From the NCBI GenBank assembly GCA_035292625.1, contig DATDPS010000265.1, positions 1 to 39,198 of the forward strand: 39,198 nucleotides of DNA. The letters are read 5' to 3'. The notes beneath the pieces are model-generated. The model was not told the origin of the DNA. It made no database searches and worked only from the letters and a program-made list of their open reading frames with translations. A program made the position numbers and the translations under genes. How positions within the stretch are numbered: the first letter of the stretch is position 1; each line of letters opens with the position of its first letter. The DNA is from SHZL01 sp035292625. GTDB lineage: Bacteria; Pseudomonadota; Gammaproteobacteria; Xanthomonadales; SZUA-36. Shown here one piece after another: positions 31,937 through 39,198 of this stretch.

Positions 31937-33484
31937 ATGAACCGTGAAGCCGCCAAAGTCATAGAAACCGCCGGGGCCATCGACGCCGCCGAAGTGGTCG
32001 GGCACTTTATCAATGGCAAACTGGTTGCTGGCAAAGGCCGCTGCCAGGATGTCTACAACCCGGCTACCGGCCAGGTGGTGCGCCAGGTGGCGCTGGCCAG
32101 CAAAGCAACGGTAGAGCAGGCCATCACAGCCGCCGCAGCCGCCTTCCCCGAATGGCGCGAAACACCACCGGCCAAACGCGCGCGCATCATGTTCCGCTTC
32201 AAGGAACTGCTCGAGCAGAACGCCGACAAGGTCGTGGCCCTGCTCACCGAGGAACACGGCAAGGTGCTGAACGACGCACACGGCGAATTCATGCGCGGCG
32301 TCGAAGTTGTCGAATACGCCTGCGCAGCGCCGGAGCTGCTCAAGGGTGAGCACAGCAAGAATGTCGGCCCGGCGATAGACAGCTGGAGTGAGTTCCAGCC
32401 CCTGGGCGTGGTCGCGGGCATCACCCCGTTCAATTTTCCCGCCATGGTGCCGATGTGGATGTACCCGATGGCCATCGTCTGCGGCAACACCTTTGTGCTC
32501 AAACCCTCCGAGCGTGACCCCTCCGCCCCCTTGTTCATCGCATCCTTGCTGCAGGAAGCAGGTCTGCCGGACGGCGTGTTCAACCTGGTCAATGGTGACA
32601 AGGAAGCGGTGGATACCCTGCTGCACGACCCGCGGGTGCAGGCCGTGTCCTTTGTCGGCTCAACCCCGGTGGCCGAGTACATTTACCGCACCGGGACGGC
32701 CAATGACAAGCGGGTGCAGGCCCTGGGCGGGGCCAAGAACCACGCCATCGTCATGCCGGATGCGGACATGGACAACACGGTCTCGGCCCTGATGGGCGCG
32801 GCCTATGGGTCCTGCGGCGAGCGCTGCATGGCCATCTCGGTGGCGGTGGCCGTGGGCGAGGAAACCGGCGATACGCTGGTGGGCAAGCTCAAGCAACAAC
32901 TCGCCGGACTGAAAGTGGGCGCAGGCTGCAACAACAGTAATGACATGGGCCCGCTGATCAACCAGCCGCACTGCGAGAAGGTGCGCGGCTATGTCGACCT
33001 GGGCGTGAAGGAAGGCGCGGAACTGGTGGTGGACGGCCGCGGCCTGAGCGTGCCTGGCCACGAAGGCGGTTTCTTCCTCGGCGGCAGCCTGTTCGACCGC
33101 GTGCGCCCCGAGATGAAGATCTACCAGGACGAAATTTTCGGGCCGGTGCTTTGCGTCGTGCGCGTCAACAGCATGCAGGAAGCCATGGACCTGATCGACG
33201 CGCATGAATATGGCAATGGCACCTGCATCTTCACCCGCGATGGCGAAGCGGCGCGCTATTTCAGTAACAACATCAAGGTCGGCATGGTGGGGATCAACGT
33301 GCCGCTGCCGGTGCCGGTGTCGTATCACAGTTTCGGCGGCTGGAAACGTTCGCTGTTTGGTGACCTGTTTGCTTACGGGCCGGATTCCGTGCGCTTTTAC
33401 ACGCGGCGCAAGACCATCACCCAGCGCTGGCCGTCCGGCGGAGTGCGCGAGAAGGCGAAGTACACGTTTCCCAGTAACACCTGA
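31937..33484 (+). CDS. mmsA: CoA-acylating methylmalonate/malonate-semialdehyde dehydrogenase
   Basis: Aldehyde dehydrogenase superfamily, 515 residues including a short N-terminal extension. NAD-binding is through GVVAGITPFNFPAMVPMW, a MmsA hallmark, FVLKPSERDP and FVGSTPVAEYIY. The catalytic Cys lies in YGSCGERCMAISVAV, and the C-terminal has FGGWKRSLFGD. MmsA converts methylmalonate or malonate semialdehyde to propionyl- or acetyl-CoA with CO2 release. Pairing with the aminotransferase upstream suggests beta-alanine breakdown; this arrangement is widespread. Confidence 0.95.
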   Translation: MNREAAKVIETAGAIDAAEVVGHFINGKLVAGKGRCQDVYNPATGQVVRQVALASKATVEQAITAAAAAFPEWRETPPAKRARIMFRFKELLEQNADKVVALLTEEHGKVLNDAHGEFMRGVEVVEYACAAPELLKGEHSKNVGPAIDSWSEFQPLGVVAGITPFNFPAMVPMWMYPMAIVCGNTFVLKPSERDPSAPLFIASLLQEAGLPDGVFNLVNGDKEAVDTLLHDPRVQAVSFVGSTPVAEYIYRTGTANDKRVQALGGAKNHAIVMPDADMDNTVSALMGAAYGSCGERCMAISVAVAVGEETGDTLVGKLKQQLAGLKVGAGCNNSNDMGPLINQPHCEKVRGYVDLGVKEGAELVVDGRGLSVPGHEGGFFLGGSLFDRVRPEMKIYQDEIFGPVLCVVRVNSMQEAMDLIDAHEYGNGTCIFTRDGEAARYFSNNIKVGMVGINVPLPVPVSYHSFGGWKRSLFGDLFAYGPDSVRFYTRRKTITQRWPSGGVREKAKYTFPSNT

Positions 33485-33488
33485 TGCT

Positions 33489-34040
33489 TCAACGCTTGTC
33501 GCCGTGCACCCACAGCACTTCCGTGCCGCCTTCGGACCGCGCCAGCACGCGCGCGATGACGAACAGCAGGTCCGACAGGCGGTTCAGGTAGCGGATCGAG
33601 GCCTCGTTTACTTCCTGCTCATGGGCCAGGCTGATGACCCGGCGCTCAGCGCGCCGGGCGATGGTCCGGGCCAGGTGGCAGCGAGCGGCTGATTCCGAGC
33701 CGCCCGGCAGGATGAAATCCTGCAGCGGTGGCAGGTGTTCGTTGAACCCGTCCAGGTCCTGTTCGAGTTGGTCCACGTAACGGTCGGGGATCAGGTCGGT
33801 TCCCGGTAAGCACAGCTCGCCGCCAAGATCGAAGAGCTCGTGCTGTACCCGCAGCAGGCAGTGGCGAACCGTGTCCGGCAGCGCAGTGGCCATAACGACG
33901 CCCACCGCGCTGTTGAGCTCATCGACCGTGCCGTAGGCTTCTACCCGCAGATGGTCCTTGTCCACCCGCGCACCATCCCCCAGCCCGGTGGTGCCCTTAT
34001 CGCCGGTGCGCGTGTAGATTTTTGACAGCCGATTGCCCAT
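33489..34040 (-). CDS. Cob(I)alamin adenosyltransferase, PduO/ATR type
   Basis: Transfers adenosyl from ATP to cob(I)alamin or its precursor; 183 residues from the ATG at 34040 (MGNRLSKIYTRTGDKG). The earlier in-frame start at 34112 adds poorly conserved sequence. The N-terminal ATP loop is TRTGDKGTTGLGDG; the helical core includes AYGTVDELNSAVGV and RTIARRAERRVI (conserved Arg residues), and the C-terminal has YLNRLSDLLFVIAR. It converges with mmsA (4 bp between stops). Confidence 0.94.
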   Translation of the reverse strand: MGNRLSKIYTRTGDKGTTGLGDGARVDKDHLRVEAYGTVDELNSAVGVVMATALPDTVRHCLLRVQHELFDLGGELCLPGTDLIPDRYVDQLEQDLDGFNEHLPPLQDFILPGGSESAARCHLARTIARRAERRVISLAHEQEVNEASIRYLNRLSDLLFVIARVLARSEGGTEVLWVHGDKR

Positions 34041-34130
34041 ACAGGGATTGTACGACAGTAGCTGACTCAAAGCGTTGTGACACACCGGGGGTTCATGGCC
34101 TGCGGCGAACAACCTTCAGCCGGCTTGGTT

Positions 34131-34868
34131 CTACCAGCGCAGGTAGATATGCGCCCGCCCGTTCAGGGCCGTGCGCAGGGTTTCCCAGTTTGGAATCAGT
34201 TTTTCCAGCAAGCGGTAAAAGGCCGGGCTGTGGTTGTGCTCGCGCAAGTGGCACAGTTCGTGGGCGATCACGTAGTCGATGTAAGGCGGCGGCGCTTTCA
34301 TCAGCAACGGGTTGAGGGTGATCAAACCCGAGGTGGCGCAGGTGCCCCAACTGCGCTTCATGCGCCGCAGGCCCAGCACATGGGGAATGCCCCGCAACCA
34401 GGGCGTGGTGGAGGAAAACATTTTCATGCGATGCGAAAAATAGTTCCACGCCTGGGCGCGGTACCAATCCCACAAGGCTTCACGGACCGCTTCCTCACCC
34501 CATTCCTGGACATGGACCTCGAGGCGGTCGGTGCGCAGCGTCACGTGGGGCGGAGTGCCTGGTTCGCGGTGGATATCGAGCATGAAGTTCCGCCCCAGAT
34601 AGGGGTGCAGCGCGCCCTGGCGGTAACGTGTCGGCGCAACTCCGCGATTGCGCTCCAGCACTTTACGGCGCAGGTCGACTATCTGGTCGTGCATGTCCGA
34701 CAGGACCAGGTGGATGGCCTTGCTGCTGCTGTGCAAGGGCGCCGTGACTTGCATGCGCCCGTTCTCTTCAAAATGCACCAGGATGTTGCGTCGCACCGAC
34801 TTCTTGCGCACCAGGTCGAAGTCGATCTCCCTGCCTTTAAGGTAAAAATATTCTGTTTTCAACGACAT
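34131..34868 (-). CDS. YgjP-like (DUF45/WLM) metallopeptidase-type protein
   Basis: 245 residues. The zinc motif HELCHLREHNHS (HExxH with a downstream His) lies at about 196-207, preceded by the family's RSWGTCATSGLITLN block. The N-terminal part (DFDLVRKKSVRRNILVHFE, partly cited) is the usual beta-rich region of M48-like YgjP/DUF45 proteins. In E. coli, YgjP has been linked to UTP hydrolysis rather than proteolysis; function here is unknown. It is followed upstream by a 428-bp gap with no gene. Confidence 0.85.
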   Translation of the reverse strand: MSLKTEYFYLKGREIDFDLVRKKSVRRNILVHFEENGRMQVTAPLHSSSKAIHLVLSDMHDQIVDLRRKVLERNRGVAPTRYRQGALHPYLGRNFMLDIHREPGTPPHVTLRTDRLEVHVQEWGEEAVREALWDWYRAQAWNYFSHRMKMFSSTTPWLRGIPHVLGLRRMKRSWGTCATSGLITLNPLLMKAPPPYIDYVIAHELCHLREHNHSPAFYRLLEKLIPNWETLRTALNGRAHIYLRW

Positions 34869-34959
34869 GTACCAGGGCCTGGCTGAAGCCAGTGCGTTGC
34901 ATCCACATCTTCAGGGTTCCGGCTGAGGCGACAGGGACCAAAAAATCCACGCTCGCTCA

Positions 34960-35145
34960 CCTAGTCCGCATGTTGCACCAGGTCACTACTGCGACGGCCC
35001 AGGAGCACGCCCTGTCTGGCTTTCGCTCGGTTGGAGTGCTCGACATAGCGTCGACTATGCCTGCGCGCTCCTCGGTCGCGAAATCCAGCCATAACGCACT
35101 CCTGAACCGTCTCGCTACGCGCACTGGTGCAACATGCGGACTGGG
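34960..35145. repeat. 186-bp imperfect palindromic repeat element
   Basis: The left end, from 34960 (CCTAGTCCGCATGTTGCACC...), and the right end, to 35145 (...GGTGCAACATGCGGACTGGG), are inverted copies over 22 bp with one mismatch. The inside also pairs imperfectly: AGGAGCACGCCCTGTCTGGC at about 34991 with GCCATAACGCACTCCT at about 35089, and a central CGACATAGCGTCGACTATG around 35041-35059. The whole unit could form one long hairpin. It has no transposase and looks like a MITE- or REP-like non-coding element. It occupies most of the 428-bp gap 34869-35296; the 105-codon frame across it is not a gene. Confidence 0.75.
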
Positions 35146-35296
35146 TCTTTTATATCGGACTTTTGTGTTTTTTAAAAGACCATCCGCAAAAAAAACTTCA
35201 AGGGGTTGAGCTGACCCCCGGTTTTCTGGTTGAATTTGGTGCGCAGGAAGGAAACAATGCTGCCATTAAGGCATTTTGCAACGGAGGAGACGCGTT

Positions 35297-35719
35297 ATGA
35301 ACCTGAAAAACCTGATGCACACGGAAGCCGGATGGGGCATGACCATCCTGCGCATCGTTACCGGGGTCCTCTTCTTGGGCCACGGGGCGCCGAAATTTGG
35401 CTTCATTGGTGACGGGAACCTGGACGGTGTGGCTGGAATGATGGGTGGCCTTGGGCTTCCGGCGCCCATGGTTGCAGCCTTCCTGCTGGCTTTTTTCGAA
35501 ACCTTTGGCGGGGCTTTCCTGGTAATCGGGCTGTTGACCCGCTTCTGGAGCGCGGGCCTGGCGTTTGCCATGTTCATCGCGGTGACGCTGGTGCACCTGC
35601 CAAATGGCATGTTTGCCGAGGGCGGTTACCAGTGGGCCCTGCTGCTCATGGCCTGCTCCCTGGCACTGCTGTTTGAAGGCGCTGGCAAGGCCTCACTGGA
35701 CCAGAAATTCGGTAATTAG
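35297..35719 (+). CDS. DoxX family membrane protein
   Basis: 140 residues from the ATG at 35297, with GGAGGAG 9 bp upstream. Four transmembrane helices: ILRIVTGVLFLGHGAPK, VAAFLLAFFETFGGAFLVIG, AGLAFAMFIAVTLVH and WALLLMACSLALLFEG. The loops HGAPKFGFIG and HLPNGMFAEGGY are characteristic of DoxX/YphA-like proteins. The function of bacterial DoxX is not settled; it is often linked to redox or sulfur stress. Its stop overlaps the DUF885 stop on the opposite strand by 4 bp. Confidence 0.9.
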   Translation: MNLKNLMHTEAGWGMTILRIVTGVLFLGHGAPKFGFIGDGNLDGVAGMMGGLGLPAPMVAAFLLAFFETFGGAFLVIGLLTRFWSAGLAFAMFIAVTLVHLPNGMFAEGGYQWALLLMACSLALLFEGAGKASLDQKFGN

Positions 35720-37467
35720 TCGGCCTTGGCCACGTAACCCTCCAGCACAGCCTGCCGCAGGATTTCCGGCGGCAGCAAGCCCTGCGCCAGCAGGAAATCG
35801 TGGTATTCGCGCTGCTTGAAACGTTCGCGCATCCGCAACTCGACTTCGGTGCGCAGAGCCATCAGGTTCATGTAGCCGTAATAATAGGCAGTGGCCTGGC
35901 CGGGGGCGCGAAAGGTATAGCGGTCAACTTCCTGCACGGCCATCGGGTGTGACAGGCCGACGTCTTCCTTGATGAAGTCCAGGGCCTCGTCCCGTTCCAG
36001 CAGCCCCAGGTTCAACATTGGATCTATGAATGCCCGGGCAGCCCGCATCATGCGGGCTTTCAGACTGAACAGCTGTGCTTCTGGCGAGAGGTACTCCAGC
36101 ATGATCGCTTCCGCGTACAAACCCCAGCCTTCGACGTTGGCGCTGTTGAAGGCGTAGATGGCGCGCGCCAGCGATACGCCGCTTTCCACCATGGCGGAAA
36201 ACTGCATTTCATGGCCGGGACGGGCTTCGTGGGCGATCAAGGTCCAGGTGGAAGGCTTGCTGCCGAAATCCGTCATGGGTTCGCCGCTTTCGTCGGTGGG
36301 GTTTTTGGTCACCAGCACGAACTCGCCCGACTGGCCGGTATTGCCGATGAGTTGGGGTGGGTTCATGAACGATGCCGGGACGGCCGCGGACTCGGCCTCG
36401 GTGGCGAGGCGGATCGCGGCATCACGATCGGGCAGGGTGACGAGATCATTGTCCACGATGATCTTTTCGATGTCCTCCAGGCGCGCGAGGTAGTAAGGCA
36501 TTACCTCCGCTTCCGGCAACTGGTCCTTGTTCAACTCCTTGAGCACGGCGCGGTAGTCGGTCGAGGCATATCCATTCTTGAGGGCAATTTGCCGCGCGAT
36601 GTTCTGCATCTGCCGCTGGATATCGGCAAACCCGAGCTGGGCGGAGCGAATCAGCTGCTGCGGCTCCATGTCGACACCGAAGTTCTTCAGGTTGTCGGCA
36701 TAGAGCTCGTCCGGCAGACGGTGATCATCGCGGGCGCGCGGCAACATTTCTTCCCGCAGCCACTCGGCGTAGCCAGCGAGCTGGGTATCGAGCAAGTCGA
36801 GGGCGCCCTGCCATCCTTCGAGGCCGGATTCGGTAAACACCTGGCGCAGGCCTTCGCGGTAGCGGGCCACATTGTCCAGGTCCTTCTCGAGCTGCTGGCG
36901 ATAAGGGCCGAGCAAACCGGGTTCAGCAAAGCGCTCCACCGTGCGCTCGCGGGCCAGTTCGGTGATGGGCTTGGTGCCGGCGGCCTGGCCGGTGTATTTC
37001 TTCAGGCGCTTAAGGGCAGCCGGATAGCGCGCGGGATCATTGCGCGGGTCGAGCAGACCCTGAAAACCAAAAAACAGCGACTGCGAAAGATTGAAATAGG
37101 GCAGCAGGTACTTCTGATTGAGTTCGTTGGTATGCAACTGGTCGCCCAGGGACTTGAGCAGGATGTCGAGATCCTGGTTCACGCGCGGGTTTTCGGTGGT
37201 GCGCTTGGCCTCGGTGAGCAACGATTGCAGGCGCCGGGTATCGGCCTGCACCCGTTCGTAAAGCTCCGGTTCGAGGTCCAGGATTTCCGTATCGGCGGCG
37301 CTGATGCCAAGGCCCGAGAAACCCTCCGGGTTGAATTTAGATTGCGCGTCCAGCACCACCTGGGTGTGGGCATTGCTTTCCTCCACCCAGGAATCGGAAG
37401 CTTTGGCCTCAAGGGAGCAGACCAGGCAGACAAGGGCCAACTGCGCGATGGAATATCGTTTCAGCAT
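35716..37467 (-). CDS. DUF885 family secreted protein, peptidase-like
   Basis: 583 residues from the ATG at 37467; a GTG three codons earlier is an alternative. MLKRYSIAQLALVCLVCSL plus EAKA is a signal peptide, so it is probably periplasmic. Most of the protein is helical. The conserved LIAHEARPGHEMQ motif (HExxPGH) about two-thirds along, followed by NVEGWGLYAEAIMLE, is the likely zinc site of DUF885 proteins, which resemble metallocarboxypeptidases. The start faces the leader of the beta-helix gene, 295 bp away. Confidence 0.88.
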   Translation of the reverse strand: MLKRYSIAQLALVCLVCSLEAKASDSWVEESNAHTQVVLDAQSKFNPEGFSGLGISAADTEILDLEPELYERVQADTRRLQSLLTEAKRTTENPRVNQDLDILLKSLGDQLHTNELNQKYLLPYFNLSQSLFFGFQGLLDPRNDPARYPAALKRLKKYTGQAAGTKPITELARERTVERFAEPGLLGPYRQQLEKDLDNVARYREGLRQVFTESGLEGWQGALDLLDTQLAGYAEWLREEMLPRARDDHRLPDELYADNLKNFGVDMEPQQLIRSAQLGFADIQRQMQNIARQIALKNGYASTDYRAVLKELNKDQLPEAEVMPYYLARLEDIEKIIVDNDLVTLPDRDAAIRLATEAESAAVPASFMNPPQLIGNTGQSGEFVLVTKNPTDESGEPMTDFGSKPSTWTLIAHEARPGHEMQFSAMVESGVSLARAIYAFNSANVEGWGLYAEAIMLEYLSPEAQLFSLKARMMRAARAFIDPMLNLGLLERDEALDFIKEDVGLSHPMAVQEVDRYTFRAPGQATAYYYGYMNLMALRTEVELRMRERFKQREYHDFLLAQGLLPPEILRQAVLEGYVAKAD

Positions 37468-37617
37468 GATTTGCACTCAGTGGATTTACTGGCGCTCAAG
37501 ATAGTGCATAAAACCGGATGCTTCCCGTGGCATAGGTCATGTGCGGGTCGATTGACCCAGATCACTAAATACTCACTTATCTGTGGAGATGCACCAGCAA
37601 AAACGGGCGTGTTACCT

Positions 37618-37740
37618 ATACTTACCGGCGCAACACAGGTTGAGCTTGGGCGTGTGCTCAGGCGCCAAGGACCTGGCAATCAATGTAGCACCGCTACCCG
37701 AGACACTTCCCGGGCTCTGGGGTTTTTTAATGCCCGGGCC
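37618..37740 (+). promoter_or_regulatory. Structured 5' leader with possible terminator/antiterminator switch
   Basis: After a TATACT (37619-37624) the leader can form GGCGC/GCGCC (about 37627-37665) enclosing TGAGC/GCTCA, then GTAGC-ACC-GCTAC (37685-37697). A hairpin ACCCGAGA/TCTGGGGT (37696-37723, one G-G mismatch) runs into TTTTTT (37723-37728), like an intrinsic terminator. CCCGGGC (37709-37715) can instead pair with GCCCGGG (37732-37738), which would disrupt it. The two structures exclude each other, an attenuator-like layout ahead of the beta-helix gene. No known riboswitch class could be matched. Confidence 0.4.
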
Positions 37741-37761
37741 GTGGCTCGGCGGAGGTGTCAA

Positions 37762-38847
37762 ATGTTTCGATTTTCCTTATCGATCAAGATGTTGGCCGTA
37801 GGCGCCACGGTAATGTTGATGGCTGGCGGCGTGCCGGCCACCGCACTGGCCAAGACGTACAAGATCGACTGTACCAAGAACGGCAAACTGCAGAGCACAA
37901 TCAATTCGGCGGTGGACGGCGATGTGATCGAAATCACCGGGATCTGCCAGGAGAACATCGTGATTCGCGACAAGCGGCTGACGCTGGCCGGCGCGTCCAC
38001 GCCCGGCCCGCATGGCATCACCGGCACAGCCGCCCTAACCGACGCGGTTCTGATCGAAAACAGCCTGGGCACAGATATCGAGGGCCTGACCATCAGCAAT
38101 CCGCTCTCCACCGGCGTCCGCATGTTGCGTTCCGATGTGACCATGACCAACTGTGAGGTCAGCGGCAGTGGCGCCAGCATTACTGGAGGGGCCACCGGCA
38201 TTGGGGTGGAGGAATTCAGCAATTTTACCGGCACGCGGGTGCGATTGGATGGCAACCGGATCGGCCTGCGCGCAAACCAATCATCCAGGGCTCTCTGTCA
38301 GGCGTGCGATCTGAACGGCAACACGATATGGGCGGCCGTTTCCAGGCTGAACTCGGTTGTGTCGCTGCTGGACAGCGAGGTGACCGGCAACCAGGGCATT
38401 TGGTCCAACGGCCATTCCTACATTGATATTGATTGCCTCTCCTATGTTTCCGACCCAGACCACACCTGCAGCCTCGATTCAACAGGTATCGCGGGCCAGG
38501 CGTTCGCCGGCAGCACCGTGGGGTTTTACGAATCAGGCGAATTCTGGGGGCGGTTCTTTGCGGTTGACCGCTCCACAGTCCAATTGCTTGGGGCGCGCCA
38601 GCAGACCGCCCTCACCAACAGCATCGACGACAACTCATCGCTGACGGTGGCACCCGGCGATACGGGCGCCAGCCGGCTAATCGGAACCACCAACGTGAGC
38701 GGCTTCTCGAACGCGCTGATCTATGACGTCAGCACGGAGCTGAACGGTAGCCTGAATTGTAATGCCGGGGGGGATGCCTGGGTTGATCCGGCTGTGGACT
38801 TGCTTGACCCGGGATTTTCGATCAACGGCTGCGAACACGCGCCATAG
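37762..38847 (+). CDS. Secreted parallel beta-helix protein
   Basis: 361 residues from the ATG at 37762, with GGAGG 6 bp upstream. The open frame runs much further upstream, but that part is antisense to the DUF885 gene and leader. MLAVGATVMLMAGGVPATALA is the core of a signal peptide (residues about 10-30, cited in part). The mature protein shows repeating short beta-strand rungs typical of right-handed beta-helices (GDVIEITGICQENIVIRD, LIENSLGTDIEGLTISN, GVRMLRSDVTMTNCEVSG). Several cysteines may form disulfides. Such folds occur in polysaccharide-active enzymes and adhesins, but no catalytic site is recognised, so the function is unknown. Confidence 0.8.
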   Translation: MFRFSLSIKMLAVGATVMLMAGGVPATALAKTYKIDCTKNGKLQSTINSAVDGDVIEITGICQENIVIRDKRLTLAGASTPGPHGITGTAALTDAVLIENSLGTDIEGLTISNPLSTGVRMLRSDVTMTNCEVSGSGASITGGATGIGVEEFSNFTGTRVRLDGNRIGLRANQSSRALCQACDLNGNTIWAAVSRLNSVVSLLDSEVTGNQGIWSNGHSYIDIDCLSYVSDPDHTCSLDSTGIAGQAFAGSTVGFYESGEFWGRFFAVDRSTVQLLGARQQTALTNSIDDNSSLTVAPGDTGASRLIGTTNVSGFSNALIYDVSTELNGSLNCNAGGDAWVDPAVDLLDPGFSINGCEHAP

Positions 38848-38912
38848 GTCCACCGCGCACCGGCGGGAACTGGGTCCGCCGGTGCCACCACAGGCCGTTT
38901 TCATCAGGCTGA

Positions 38913-38942
38913 ATTCCAGACGTCACTTCGTGAGTCTGGAAT
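38913..38942. repeat. REP-like hairpin, copy 1 (ATTCCAGAC motif)
   Basis: ATTCCAGAC (38913-38921) and GTCTGGAAT (38934-38942) form a perfect 9-bp stem with a TCAC/GTGA inner extension. It is one of two such hairpins after the beta-helix gene and could also act in transcript termination. Confidence 0.8.
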
Positions 38943-38973
38943 GACGCAGGCGGCTCCGCCACTACCCACCGTC

Positions 38974-39003
38974 ATTCCAGACCGACGTAGTCGTGTCTGG
39001 AAT
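38974..39003. repeat. REP-like hairpin, copy 2 (ATTCCAGAC motif)
   Basis: ATTCCAGAC (38974-38982) and GTCTGGAAT (38995-39003) form the same 9-bp stem as copy 1 with a different loop (CGACGTAGTCGT, which can itself pair in part). The two copies are separated by 31 bp. ATTCCAGAC-type hairpins are widespread intergenic repeats in several gammaproteobacteria. Confidence 0.8.
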
Positions 39004-39020
39004 CCAGCAGTCACTGAAAA

Positions 39021-39198
39021 TCAGGAAAGCGTAAAAGACTCGGACTGCTCCAGCGACAGCAGGTACTGCTTGCGCCACAGGCCGCCGCCGTAGCCGGTGA
39101 GGTCGCCGTTGCTGCCGACCACGCGGTGGTAAGGGAAGGCCGTGCCATGCGTCCGCAGGGGCAGACGCCTCAGGAATTCTTTTGCAGCCAGTCCGCAG
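39021..39198 (-). CDS. Alkyltransferase-like (MGMT/ATL family) protein, partial
   Basis: The gene runs off the right edge; 59 C-terminal codons are visible, ending TGA at 39021-39023. The frame reads CGLAAKEFLRRLPLRTHG, then TAFPYHRVVGSNGDLTGYGG and GLWRKQYLLSLEQ (the last two cited as consecutive pieces). This matches the C-terminus of O6-alkylguanine-DNA alkyltransferases (PCHRV...G.L.GYGGG..RK..LL..E). The active-site Cys of PCHRV is Tyr here (PYHRV). The related ATL proteins, which bind but do not repair alkylated DNA, carry Trp at this place. Whether this is an ATL-type protein, or the reading hides a second domain, cannot be told without the N-terminus. Confidence 0.8.
   Translation of the reverse strand, partial: CGLAAKEFLRRLPLRTHGTAFPYHRVVGSNGDLTGYGGGLWRKQYLLSLEQSESFTLS

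Noticed and set aside
34892..35209. A 105-codon open frame
   Set aside because: It is the palindromic repeat element read as protein; no ribosome site or family resemblance.
37618..37740. A c-di-GMP-I (GEMM) riboswitch
   Set aside because: Only the GTAGC-loop-GCTAC and a vague GGCGCCAAGG resemble it; the conserved CACGCACAGGGCAAACC and GGACGCAAAGCC cores are absent.
36211..37761. An 878-codon open frame ending with the beta-helix protein
   Set aside because: Everything before 37762 is antisense to the DUF885 gene and the structured leader; the signal peptide and GGAGG mark the true start at 37762.
1..39198. CRISPR array
   Set aside because: No regularly spaced direct repeats were seen; the only tandem repeat is the two-copy 15-mer at 4665.

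Overview
This window carries a GC-rich gammaproteobacterial chromosome segment. The gene orders lptM-dapF-DUF484-xerC-hslV-hslU and algZ-algR-hemC-(hemD-hemX-hemY) are familiar from Pseudomonas- and Xanthomonas-like bacteria. The species cannot be fixed from the sequence; a Xanthomonadales- or Chromatiales-type relative is my guess.

Layout. (1) 26-4657, minus strand: a lipoprotein (LptM-like), DapF, a DUF484 protein, XerC and the HslV/HslU protease, read as one operon. (2) 4732-8176, plus strand: a carboxylesterase, a LytS/AlgZ-type sensor kinase, an AlgR-type LytTR regulator, and hemC. (3) 8177-12843: a cassette-bearing integron, described below. (4) 12921-16207, plus strand: hemD, hemX, hemY, the rest of the haem operon. 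(5) 16259-17320, minus: a ferredoxin/flavin reductase. 17597-23593, plus: a PlsC-type acyltransferase, a YheT-type hydrolase and an RND efflux pair. (6) 23611-25359, minus: tRNA-Gly(TCC), a histone-deacetylase-family enzyme and an Lrp-type regulator, divergent from alanine dehydrogenase (ald). (7) 26700-33484, plus: a PuuR-like regulator, agmatinase, a PuuA-like glutamine synthetase, a TorF-like porin, an omega-aminotransferase and a methylmalonate-semialdehyde dehydrogenase. Together they look like a route for agmatine/putrescine and beta-amino-acid breakdown. (8) 33489-39198: a cobalamin adenosyltransferase, a YgjP-like metalloprotein, a 186-bp palindromic repeat, DoxX, a DUF885 protein, a secreted beta-helix protein behind a structured leader, REP-like hairpins, and the end of an alkyltransferase-like gene.

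The most unusual part is 8177-12843. Small genes of lower GC lie on the minus strand, separated by sites of the form RYYYAAC...GTTRRRY with internal inverted repeats (attC). They lead up to an attI-like junction at 12341-12347 and, divergently, to a remnant of an integron integrase. The integrase has lost its N-terminus and the middle of the protein but keeps its C-terminal catalytic motifs. The cassettes, from attI outward, carry a DUF1905/YdeI-like protein, a beheaded HigB-type toxin with its intact antitoxin, an NTF2-like lipoprotein, an exported cupin, a DUF4386 membrane protein and an HXXEE membrane protein. A scrap of a beta-lactamase-family hydrolase abuts hemC. The array sits exactly between hemC and hemD, splitting a normally contiguous haem operon. 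With the integrase broken it looks like a fossil integron whose cassettes are now fixed.

Everything here is read by eye from the sequence; family names rest on motif recognition, not on database searches.
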